Below are positions 27,952-38,700 of a stretch of 64,000 nucleotides of DNA, in pieces. Source of the DNA: Desmonostoc geniculatum HA4340-LM1. Lineage in GTDB: Bacteria; Cyanobacteriota; Cyanobacteriia; Cyanobacteriales; Nostocaceae. The DNA is taken from contig JAHHHB010000007.1 of assembly GCA_019359545.1 (NCBI GenBank), positions 1-64,000 on the forward strand, in the 5' to 3' direction. The translations under genes were made by a program, and so were the position numbers. Each line of letters starts with the position of its first letter. Position 1 is the stretch's first letter. A model generated the notes under the pieces. It was not told the DNA's origin and searched no databases. It saw only the letters and a list, made by a program, of their open reading frames with translations.

Positions 27952-30900
27952 GTGGAACCCGTAGCAATTATTGGCATTGGCTGTCGTTTTCCTGGTGCTA
28001 ACAACCCAGACGCTTTTTGGCATCTTTTACGCAATGGGATTGATGCCATCTCAGAAGTGCCTGTGGAACGATGGGACATTGAAAAATTTTACCATCCCCA
28101 ACCTGGGACACCAGGAAAAATGAATACTCGTTACGGTGGATTTATTGAACAAGTAGATCAGTTTGACCCAGACTTGTTTGGTATTTCTCCTCGGGAAGCC
28201 AAAGCAATGGACCCCCAACAACGCCTGGTTTTAGAAGTTGCTTGGGAAGCTTTGGAAAATGCCGCGATTGTACCTGCTGAGATATCTGGTAGCCAAACGG
28301 GGGTTGTCGTTGGCATCGGTAACTATGACTACGGCATCTTGTCATCCAAAGACTTAGACAGAATAAGTGCCTATGATGGTACTGGCAATACTATTAGTAT
28401 TGCTGCTACTCGCCTATCGTACCTATTGAATTTCAAAGGTCCGAGTTTTACTATTGAAACGGCTTGCTCGTCCTCCCTAGTTGCGCTGCACTTAGCCTGT
28501 CAGAGTTTGCGAAATCAAGAAACCGATTTATTCGTAGTCGGAGCGGTGAGCTTGATGTTGTCTCCGCAACAGACCATCACCTACTCTAATGCTCAGATGA
28601 TGGCAGGAGATGGACGTTGCAAAACCTTTGATGCTAAAGCAGATGGTTACGTCCGTGGTGAAGGATGTGGGGTTATAGTACTCAAGCGTCTGGCAGATGC
28701 GATGAGGGATGGAGATAATATTCAGGCAATTATCAGAGGTTCAGCAGTTAACCAAGATGGCCTGAGCAATGGGATGACAGCACCTAACAGCGTTGCTCAA
28801 CAAGCTGTAATTCGCCAAGCGCTGCAAAATGCTGGTGTTGAACCTGCCCAAATTAGCTATATTGAGGCTCATGGCACTGGCACATCACTGGGAGATCCCA
28901 TTGAAATCAGGGCTTTGAAAACCGTTCTCATCCAAGGGCGCAGTTCTGAGCAACGATGTTGGGTTGGTTCAGTGAAAACCAATATTGGCCATTTGGAAGC
29001 TGCGGCGGGAATGGCTGGGTTGCTGAAGGTAGTTTTGGCGCTGAAGCATCAGCAAATTCCGCCTCATTTAAATCTTCAAGAGCTAAACCCGTTAATTTCC
29101 TTTGCTGGAACTCCCTTTGCTATTCCTTGTGAACTGCAACCTTGGCAGGTAAATACAGAGCCTCGCTTTGCAGGTATCAGTTCCTTTGGTTTTGGCGGTA
29201 CTAATGCCCATGTCATTTTAGAAGAAGGTAGGGGACAGCAACGAGAAAATCACAGCCAGAGAATAGATACCCTGGAACGTCCTCTACATTTACTCACTAT
29301 CTCTGCAAAAACTCCTCCGGCTTTGTCTGAATTAGCACAACGTTATGCGAACTTTTTGGATGAAAATCCAGAACTAGCTTTGGCAGATATTTGCTACACA
29401 GCTAATAGAAAGCGATCGCATTTTGAACACCGTTTGGCAGTTGTAGCAGACTCTACTTCTGAGTTAAGGCAGCAACTACAACTTTTCACTGCTGGAACAG
29501 AAACAACCACAATAGTCACAGGCCAGGTACAGGGCAACAAGCGCCGCAAAATCGCCTTCCTATTTACAGGACAAGGGTCACAGTATGCCGGGATGGGGCA
29601 ACAACTGTACCAAACCCAAGCCAAATTCCGGCAAATCATCGACCAATGTGACCAAATTCTGCAACCATATCTAGACAAACCATTACTAGAAGTTTTATAT
29701 CCGCAACCAGGCACAAACAGCCCCATAGACAACACCGCCTATACCCAAGTTGCTCTATTTGCCCTAGAATATGCCCTCTACCAGTTGTGGCAATCCTGGG
29801 GGATCAAACCAGATGTAGTCATGGGGCATAGCGTCGGAGAATACGTCGCCGCGTGCGTTGCGGGAGTATTTAGCCTCGAATCCGGGTTGAAATTGATTGC
29901 CGCCCGTGGTCAGTTAATGCAAGCCCTACCGGAAAACGGGGCAATGGTAGCAGTCATGGCCACAGTTGAGCAACTACAGCCACTGCTAGGAGAATACAAA
30001 GAGAAAGTCGCCATTGCCGCCGTCAATGGACCCCAGAGTTTGGTAATCTCTGGAGAGAAATCAGCCATCAGCGCCATCACCAGCCAACTAGAAACCGCAG
30101 GGATCAAAACTAAACCACTGCAAGTATCCCACGCCTTCCACTCCCCTTTGATGCAGCCGATGTTGGCAGATTTTCTGCAAGTCGCCAATGAAATTAAGTT
30201 TTCCCCACCGCAGCTCAAGCTGATTTCTAATGTCACAGGAGAACTAGCCACAACAGAAATCGCCACAGCCGAATATTGGTGTCGTCATATTCTTAATCCG
30301 GTAGAATTTGCCGCAAGTATGGCGACATTACAACAGCAGAAAGTGGCAATATGTGTAGAAATTGGTCCCAAACCGATATTGTTGGGTATGGGTCGTCAGT
30401 GCAATCCCACAGTTGAAGGATTGTGGTTGCCTTGTTTGCGGCCAGGACAAGATGATTGGCAGGTGATGTTATTATCCTTGGCACAGTTGCATTGTCATGG
30501 TGTGGCTGTGGATTGGCTGTTGTTTGATGCTGATTATTCCCGTGTGCGTTTGCATTTGCCTACTTATCCTTTCCAACGTCAGCGTTTTTGGATAGAGAGT
30601 AAAACTGACCAAAAAACCGATGACTTAGTTCACAGCTCGATTGTGAAGCTGCTACATCAAGGAAATGTAGAACAATTAACCCAGCAGTTAGCCAGTCAAC
30701 TATCAGCAGACGAGCAGACATATTTACCAAAACTGCTGGAAGTGCTGGTGAAGCAGCACCAGATGGAAATTAATTCCCCAGGAATTCCCGATTGGTTTTA
30801 TCAGATCGAATGGCAACCCCAACCCCGCCACCAGCGAGAGACACAAGAAAATGGAGCGCCTAAAAAAGTTGGTAGTTGGCTAATATTAGGCGATCGCACT

Positions 30901-32697
30901 GGTTTGGGACAAGCCATAGCCCAATTACTCCAAAACCAAGGTCATAGCTGTGTCATCGTCTACCCTGGTGATGATTACCAGCTGCTTGCTGCTGCCACTT
31001 GGTTGGTGAACCCAGCTAGGCGGGAAGATTTTCAGCGTTTATTGGCAGAAGCCTTGCCATCTGGTGAATTAGCTTGGCGTGGAGTCATACATCTGTGGAG
31101 TTTAGAAACAAGCCAGACGACAGATTTCTTTGTATCCAGGGAATGTATCAGTGTATTACATTTGATTCAGGCGATCGCCCAAAATCCACAACCCATAACT
31201 CCCACTTTCTGGTTAGTGACGCGGGGAGCAATCTCTGTCAATTCCTCACTGCCAGCCGTACAGCAATCACCTGTGTGGGGACTGGGTAAAGTAGTAGCAC
31301 TGGAACACCCAGAGTTATGGGGAGGGATGGTAGATTTAGACTCCCAACCCGCAGATGATGAAGCTTTCACACTGTTGGCAGAAATTAGCGATGCTCAAAA
31401 AGAAGACCATTTAGCTTTTCGTTCTGGACAGCGTTATGTAGCGCGGTTAGTACCGATGCAGCCAACAGCATCATCAAAGAAGGATTTCAACAGCAACGGC
31501 ACTTATCTAATTACTGGTGGGCTTGGTGCATTGGGACTCAAACTAGCCCAGTGGCTTGTTACCCAAGGCGTAAAATCCTTAGTGTTGCTGGGACGAAGTG
31601 GTGCTTCACCAGAGGCACAGGCAACTATTACTAAGATGCAGGGATCTGGGATCAAGATTTTGGTAGCACAAGCAGATGTATGCAATAGAACAGATATGTT
31701 GCGGGTGCTAGAAGCGGTGGCAGCATCAATGCCGCCCCTCAAAGGTCTGATTCATGCGGCTGGTGCAGTTGGCTATGATACCATCACCGGAATGGAATTG
31801 ACTACCTGGGAATCTATTCTGCGTCCAAAAGTACTGGGAGGATGGATTCTGCACGAACTCACGCAGGATATGCAATTAGACTTGTTTGTTAGTTTTTCCT
31901 CCATCGCCTCTGTGTGGGGATCAAAAGGACAAGCCCATTACGCAGCCGCCAACCATTTCCTCGATACCTTAGCAAATTATCGACGCAGCAGAGGATTACC
32001 TGGATTAAGTATCAATTGGGGACCTTGGGCAGAAGTAGGCATGGCTGTAGGAGAAGCCCAACAGTTTTTAGCCCGAATGGGAGTCGAGGCTTTGCCACCA
32101 CAGCAAGCACTGGCTGCTTTGGGGGTGGCTTTGAGAACAGATGCCGCCCAAGTGACGATCGCTAACATTGATTGGACTGTGTTTAAAGGGATTTATGAAG
32201 CCAGAGGGCAACGCCTACTCTTGGAGAAGTTAGGAACACAGATACAGCAAAACACAGAAAAATCTCTAGATGAAAAGTCAGAAATATTACAAAACTTAAC
32301 AGCAGCAACACCAACTGAACGGCAACCGATTTTAATTGCTTACCTGCAAGCAGAAATCTCTAAAGTGTTAGGAGCGGCTCAATTAGCAGACACACACCGG
32401 GGTTTCTTTGAGATGGGTATAGATTCTTTAATGGCTGTAGATTTAAAAAACCGCCTAGAAACTAATCTCAACTGTTCTTTACCTGGAACTCTGCTGTTTG
32501 AAGTACCCAACATTCAAGACTTAGCTACATATCTGGGTAAGGAAGTCTTGCATTGGCAAGATGAACCACAGCAAGTAGCAACCGAACCGAATACAGATTT
32601 AAATACAGATTTATTAGAAATCACACAACTATCCCAGGAGGAGGTGGAAGCGTCAATTGCTGATAAGTTGGCAGAACTAGAAAGCTTAATTGGGTAA
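27952..32697 (+). CDS. Type I PKS module KS-AT-KR-ACP (1581 aa)
   Basis: Translation starts at GTG 27952 (GAGG eight bases before) directly at the KS (VAIIGIGCRFPG), so there is no N-terminal docking helix. KS: Cys-172 (TACSSS), His-307 (EAHGTGT), His-347 (NIGHLE), all intact. AT: GQGSQ, Ser-627 in GHSVG, and HAFH at 727-730, indicating malonyl-CoA. KR: nucleotide loop TGGLGALG (about 1188-1195), Ser-1317, Tyr-1330. ACP: Ser-1492 in GIDSL. The C-terminus (LSQEEVEASIADKLAELESLIG) is a docking tail. It would extend the FAAL/ACP-derived chain by one C2 unit and reduce it to the beta-hydroxyl. Its AT DNA is identical to that of the next protein. Confidence 0.95.
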   Translation: MEPVAIIGIGCRFPGANNPDAFWHLLRNGIDAISEVPVERWDIEKFYHPQPGTPGKMNTRYGGFIEQVDQFDPDLFGISPREAKAMDPQQRLVLEVAWEALENAAIVPAEISGSQTGVVVGIGNYDYGILSSKDLDRISAYDGTGNTISIAATRLSYLLNFKGPSFTIETACSSSLVALHLACQSLRNQETDLFVVGAVSLMLSPQQTITYSNAQMMAGDGRCKTFDAKADGYVRGEGCGVIVLKRLADAMRDGDNIQAIIRGSAVNQDGLSNGMTAPNSVAQQAVIRQALQNAGVEPAQISYIEAHGTGTSLGDPIEIRALKTVLIQGRSSEQRCWVGSVKTNIGHLEAAAGMAGLLKVVLALKHQQIPPHLNLQELNPLISFAGTPFAIPCELQPWQVNTEPRFAGISSFGFGGTNAHVILEEGRGQQRENHSQRIDTLERPLHLLTISAKTPPALSELAQRYANFLDENPELALADICYTANRKRSHFEHRLAVVADSTSELRQQLQLFTAGTETTTIVTGQVQGNKRRKIAFLFTGQGSQYAGMGQQLYQTQAKFRQIIDQCDQILQPYLDKPLLEVLYPQPGTNSPIDNTAYTQVALFALEYALYQLWQSWGIKPDVVMGHSVGEYVAACVAGVFSLESGLKLIAARGQLMQALPENGAMVAVMATVEQLQPLLGEYKEKVAIAAVNGPQSLVISGEKSAISAITSQLETAGIKTKPLQVSHAFHSPLMQPMLADFLQVANEIKFSPPQLKLISNVTGELATTEIATAEYWCRHILNPVEFAASMATLQQQKVAICVEIGPKPILLGMGRQCNPTVEGLWLPCLRPGQDDWQVMLLSLAQLHCHGVAVDWLLFDADYSRVRLHLPTYPFQRQRFWIESKTDQKTDDLVHSSIVKLLHQGNVEQLTQQLASQLSADEQTYLPKLLEVLVKQHQMEINSPGIPDWFYQIEWQPQPRHQRETQENGAPKKVGSWLILGDRTGLGQAIAQLLQNQGHSCVIVYPGDDYQLLAAATWLVNPARREDFQRLLAEALPSGELAWRGVIHLWSLETSQTTDFFVSRECISVLHLIQAIAQNPQPITPTFWLVTRGAISVNSSLPAVQQSPVWGLGKVVALEHPELWGGMVDLDSQPADDEAFTLLAEISDAQKEDHLAFRSGQRYVARLVPMQPTASSKKDFNSNGTYLITGGLGALGLKLAQWLVTQGVKSLVLLGRSGASPEAQATITKMQGSGIKILVAQADVCNRTDMLRVLEAVAASMPPLKGLIHAAGAVGYDTITGMELTTWESILRPKVLGGWILHELTQDMQLDLFVSFSSIASVWGSKGQAHYAAANHFLDTLANYRRSRGLPGLSINWGPWAEVGMAVGEAQQFLARMGVEALPPQQALAALGVALRTDAAQVTIANIDWTVFKGIYEARGQRLLLEKLGTQIQQNTEKSLDEKSEILQNLTAATPTERQPILIAYLQAEISKVLGAAQLADTHRGFFEMGIDSLMAVDLKNRLETNLNCSLPGTLLFEVPNIQDLATYLGKEVLHWQDEPQQVATEPNTDLNTDLLEITQLSQEEVEASIADKLAELESLIG
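29548..30598 (+). repeat. 1051-bp exact direct repeat, AT cassette copy 1
   Basis: Read against 34438-35488, every base matches with no gap (constant offset 4890). It covers the AT domain and post-AT linker precisely, from KIAFLFTGQGSQ to FQRQRFWIE; flanking KS and downstream sequences diverge at once. Confidence 0.95.
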
Positions 32698-32709
32698 AGA
32701 ATATATAAA

Positions 32710-35700
32710 ATGGATAATATATCAAAAAAAGTAGATAAAGATAAATTAGAGCAGCTGAATTCATCACAACGCATCCTCTTAGCTTTAGATGAAGCTGTCA
32801 AAAAATTAAAAGCTGTCGAGCGTGCCAAAACAGAAGCGATCGCTATTGTGGGTTTGAGCTGTCGCTTTCCTGGTGGTGTCACAAATCCAGAAGAATTCTG
32901 GCAATTGCTGATCGATGGTGTAGACGCAATTACAGAAATTCCTAGCCAAAGGTGGCATCTGGAAGATTACTATCACCCCAATCCAGATACACCAGGAAAA
33001 ATGTATTCCCGCTACGGGGGATTTTTGCAGCAGGTAGACCAATTCGACGCACAATTTTTTGGTATTTCCCCACGAGAAGCCATCAAGTTAGATCCACAGC
33101 AACGCTTATTGTTAGAGGTAACTTGGGAAGCCTTAGAAAATGCGGGGATAATTCCTCAAGAACAAGTTAATGGGCAGACAGGCGTATTTATTGGCATTAC
33201 GACCAACGACTACGCCAGACTCATTACTCCCGGTGGTGACTTGAGCCAAATCGATCCCTATTATCTCACAGGTAATCCCCTGAATGCCGTAGCGGGTCGC
33301 TTGTCTTATACTCTGGGATTGCATGGCCCTTGTATGGCTGTAGATACAGCTTGCTCATCCTCCTTGGTAGCCGTGCATCTAGCTTGTCAAAGCTTACGGA
33401 ACCAAGAGTGCGATCGCGCTTTAGCTGGTGGCGTCAACTTAATTTTATCTCCAGAAAATAATATCGGCTTGTCAAAAGCCAAAGTCTTGTCTAGTGATGG
33501 ACGCTGCAAAACCTTTGACAGCGAAGCTGATGGCATTACCAGGGGAGAGGGTTGTGGCGTTTTGGTACTCAAACGCCTCTCAGATGCGGAGGCTGATGGC
33601 GATCGCATTTTAGCCTTGATTCGTGGTTCGGCAGTCAATCAAGATGGTGCTAGTAGTGGGTTTACAGTACCCAACCGCAGCGCCCAAGAAAACTTGATCC
33701 GCCAGACTTTAACTAGGGCTAATGTCAAACCAGAAGAGGTAGATTATGTAGAAGCTCACGGCACTGGTACGTCCCTGGGCGATCCCATTGAAGTCAGGGC
33801 TTTAGCTGCTGTTTTAGGTGCTGGACGCACAGCCGAAAATCCTCTGAAAATCGGAGCAGTGAAAACAAATATTGGGCATTTAGAATCAGCCGCTGGTATT
33901 GCCGGGATGATTAAGGTGATACTGTCCCTGCAACATCAGCAAATTCCGCCCCATTTGCATTTAAAGCAACTTAACACCCACATTAACTGGGACGAATTAC
34001 CTGTATCAGTAACCACGCAAGCTACACCTTGGCCAGTGGGAGACAAACAACGCCTTGCTGGAGTCAGTTCCTTTGGCGCGAGTGGTACTAATGCTCACGT
34101 AATTTTAGCAGAAGCACCAATAGGAATTCAAAATTCAAAATTCAAAATTCAAAAAGAAGATTCTATTGAACGTCCTGTGCAACTTCTAACCCTATCAGCG
34201 AAAACTGAGAAGGCTTTGCGGGAATTGGTACAACGTTATATTAATTATTTACAGTCCGATCCCGAAACATCTTTAGCAGATATTTGCTTCACTGCTAATA
34301 CTGGGCGATCGCATTGGAAATATCGTCTCGGCATCTTGGCTGACTCTACAATGTCAGCATTGGCGCAGTTAACTAGCTGGGCATTGGGGCAGGATGTTCC
34401 GGGAGTGGTTTTAGGCGAGGCAGAGTCAACTACTCAAAAAATCGCCTTCCTATTTACAGGACAAGGGTCACAGTATGCCGGGATGGGGCAACAACTGTAC
34501 CAAACCCAAGCCAAATTCCGGCAAATCATCGACCAATGTGACCAAATTCTGCAACCATATCTAGACAAACCATTACTAGAAGTTTTATATCCGCAACCAG
34601 GCACAAACAGCCCCATAGACAACACCGCCTATACCCAAGTTGCTCTATTTGCCCTAGAATATGCCCTCTACCAGTTGTGGCAATCCTGGGGGATCAAACC
34701 AGATGTAGTCATGGGGCATAGCGTCGGAGAATACGTCGCCGCGTGCGTTGCGGGAGTATTTAGCCTCGAATCCGGGTTGAAATTGATTGCCGCCCGTGGT
34801 CAGTTAATGCAAGCCCTACCGGAAAACGGGGCAATGGTAGCAGTCATGGCCACAGTTGAGCAACTACAGCCACTGCTAGGAGAATACAAAGAGAAAGTCG
34901 CCATTGCCGCCGTCAATGGACCCCAGAGTTTGGTAATCTCTGGAGAGAAATCAGCCATCAGCGCCATCACCAGCCAACTAGAAACCGCAGGGATCAAAAC
35001 TAAACCACTGCAAGTATCCCACGCCTTCCACTCCCCTTTGATGCAGCCGATGTTGGCAGATTTTCTGCAAGTCGCCAATGAAATTAAGTTTTCCCCACCG
35101 CAGCTCAAGCTGATTTCTAATGTCACAGGAGAACTAGCCACAACAGAAATCGCCACAGCCGAATATTGGTGTCGTCATATTCTTAATCCGGTAGAATTTG
35201 CCGCAAGTATGGCGACATTACAACAGCAGAAAGTGGCAATATGTGTAGAAATTGGTCCCAAACCGATATTGTTGGGTATGGGTCGTCAGTGCAATCCCAC
35301 AGTTGAAGGATTGTGGTTGCCTTGTTTGCGGCCAGGACAAGATGATTGGCAGGTGATGTTATTATCCTTGGCACAGTTGCATTGTCATGGTGTGGCTGTG
35401 GATTGGCTGTTGTTTGATGCTGATTATTCCCGTGTGCGTTTGCATTTGCCTACTTATCCTTTCCAACGTCAGCGTTTTTGGATAGAGACGGTTGATGGGC
35501 AGCGAGATCAACCTGCGCTGATATCCAGAAATGGCAAAGCTAGAAAAATTCTCCATCCTCTGTTGGGACAACGTTTGCCCCTAGCAACCAGCAAATCAAT
35601 TCATTTTGAGTCTCAAATTAGTGCTGCGTCGCCAACTTTTCTCCAAGACCATTGCATCTATGATGCCACTATCTTACCTGCCACTGCTTACATGGAAATG

Positions 35701-38700
35701 GCTTTATCCGCAGGGGCAATTGTCTTCAAAACAGATCGCGTGCAGTTAGAAGCAGTATCCATCCAGCAAGCTTTGGTATTTTCTGGAGACGAACCGAAAA
35801 CTCTGCAACTGGTGCTGACTCCCGAAAACACCACAGTATATTCTTGGCAGGTGTTGAGCTACTTAGAGGATGAGAGTAATGTCGATAACTGGACACTCCA
35901 CGCATCTGGCAAGGTAGGGTTAGGCAATGCAGAAACTCATTCTGTCCCAGTAGATGTAACTGGGTTGCTGGGTGAGGATTCTACAGAGATATCTGTAAAA
36001 GAATATTACCAAAGTTTAAGCGATCGCGGTTTTGATTATGGCGAGCAATTTCAAGCGATCGCCCGCCTCTGGCAAGGAGAAACCCAAGCCGTGGGGTCAG
36101 TTCGCCTACCCTTACCCCTAACAGCAGATGCTAGTAAATACTTACTACATCCAGTATTATTAGATGCTTGCTTTCAAATATTAGGCACAAACTTTCCCGA
36201 TAACGGGCAGCAAGATGTCTACTTACCTGTAGGCGTAGAACAATTGCAAGTCTACCAACGTGCGGGTAGTTCTCTGTGGAGTCGGGTAGAAAAGATAGAA
36301 TTTCAAGATGTAAAGCAACAGCATCTGCAAGCTGATTTGTCTTTGGTGAATGATGGTGGTGAAGTAGTCGCCAAAATCACAGGCTTATCTTTTCGTCGCA
36401 TCACCCAGAAAGCCTTTCAACGCGTCTTGGCAAAAGTATTGCCAGCACCACCAACTACAGACGACTGGTTGTATCAAATCGCTTGGCAAAGACAAAACTT
36501 GGAGCCAGCATCTAGTAAGAAACAGCCTAGCAGTTGGCTGATATTCGCTGACCAAGGTGGTTTGGGGCAGAAACTAGCCCAGTTGTTGACAGCAGCAGGC
36601 GATCGCTGCATCATGGTTTCTGCGGGAGCAGTTTACCAACAATTACAAGGCGATCGCTATCAAATTAATCTTACTCGTCCTGAAGATTTTCAACGCCTCA
36701 TCCAAGACAACCCTTGTCAGGGAATTGTCCATTTATGGAGTTGCGATGCCACCACCGAGCCACAACTAGTGAGTTGTGGCAGTGTGTTGTTTTTACTACA
36801 GGCAATTTACAATGCCAAATTACCAGCATTGCCTAGCCTGTACTTAGTCACTAAAGGTACGCAGACCGTAGGAGAACAACCGACTCCACTACAAGTCCAG
36901 CAAGCAACCTTGTGGGGATTGGGACGGGTAATTGCCTTAGAACACCCAGAATTGCACTGTGTCCGCCTAGACATAAATCCTGATGCTCCAGAAGATCATA
37001 TCCCATCCGTTGCCCAGGAATTGTTAGTCCCAAGCCGAGAAGACCAGATTGCCTACCGCCAAGGACTACGTTACGTCGCTAGGTTGGTACGGTCTGATGC
37101 TGCTGGGAAGGCAGATGTCGCCAATCAGGCTTTCCAACTGCAAATTTCTGAGTACGGAGTTTTTGAGAACTTGACCTTGACAGCAATGCAACGCCGTCAA
37201 CCAGGGCTAGGAGAAGTAGAAATTGCTGTCCGGGCTGTGGGCTTAAACTTCCGCGATGTCCTGAATGCTTTGGGTATGCTCAGGGAATATACTGAGCAAA
37301 TGGGGATTACGGATGCCAAAGAACTCCCCTTTGGTGGCGAATGTTCTGGTATCGTCGTGGCTGTTGGCGAGAATGTCTCGCACCTACGAGTGGGTGATGC
37401 CGTGATTGCGGCTCAGACCATAGGCAGTTTTGCTAGCTTTGTCATTGTCAGGTCAGAATTTGTAGTCCGCAAACCGGAAAATCTCACTTTTGAGGAAGCA
37501 GCGACAATTCCCACCGCATTCTTAACCGCCTACTACGGCTTATACCAGCAAGCCCAGCTCAAATCTGGAGAGCGGATATTAATTCATGCGGCGGCCGGGG
37601 GTGTAGGACAAGCGGCTGTGCAGTTAGCCCAACGTGTGGGAGCAGAGGTACTAGCCACAGCTAGCCCTAGCAAGTGGGAGCATCTACGAGCTACAGGGGT
37701 GAAACAGGTGATGAACTCCCGCAGCTTAGAGTTTGCTGACCAAATCCCAGAAATCACCTCTGGACAAGGAATTGATGTGGTACTCAATAGCCTGAATGGG
37801 GAGTATATTCCCAAGAGTCTGGAAGTGTTGAGCGATCGCGGTCGGTTTATTGAAATTGGTAAAATCGGTATCTGGGATGCCCAGCAAGTTAAACATAGCA
37901 GACCGGATGTCGGCTATATCCCCTTTGATTTGTTAGATATCTCCCTAGAAAATCCCAGTTTAATTGGGGAAATGTTAGGGGAACTAATGGCAGAATTTCA
38001 ACAGGGTTCCCTCAAACCCCTGCCAGTAAGTGTCTTCTCAATTCAGGATGTCGCCAATGCTTTCCGGTATATGGCACAATCCAAACACATTGGTAAGGTA
38101 GTCGTCAGCATCCCCCAACCTCAGATGCCCAAGGAAACAACGATTCAGGCTGATAGCAGCTACCTGATTACTGGCGGCTTGGGGGCGTTGGGTTTACAAG
38201 TAGCTCAATGGTTGGTTGAGCAAGGCGCACAAAACCTCGTGTTGATGGGAAGACGTGGCGTATCCCCAGAGATCCAACCAGCAATTGAGCAGTTAGAACA
38301 AGCGGGAGCGCGGGTGTTAGTTGTCACCGCAGATGTGTCTTGCCAAGAAGACGTGAGCCAGATGTTAGCCACCTTGAACGCATCCATGCCTCCCTTGCGT
38401 GGCATCATCCATGCGGCTGGCTTGTTGGCAGATGGGATGTTACTTAGACAGACTTGGGAAAATTTTGAATTAGTCATGGCTCCGAAAGTTGCAGGTGCGT
38501 GGAATTTGCATACTTTAACCAAGGAACTAGACCTAGATTTCTTTGTTTGTTTCTCCTCTGTCTCGGCTTTATTGGGTTCCCCCGGACAAGGTAACTATGC
38601 AGCAGCTAATGCCTTTATGGATGCACTGGCACATCATCGTCAAGCATTAGGGTTGCCAGGGTCAAGTATCAACTGGGGACCTTGGGCAGATGCAGGTATG

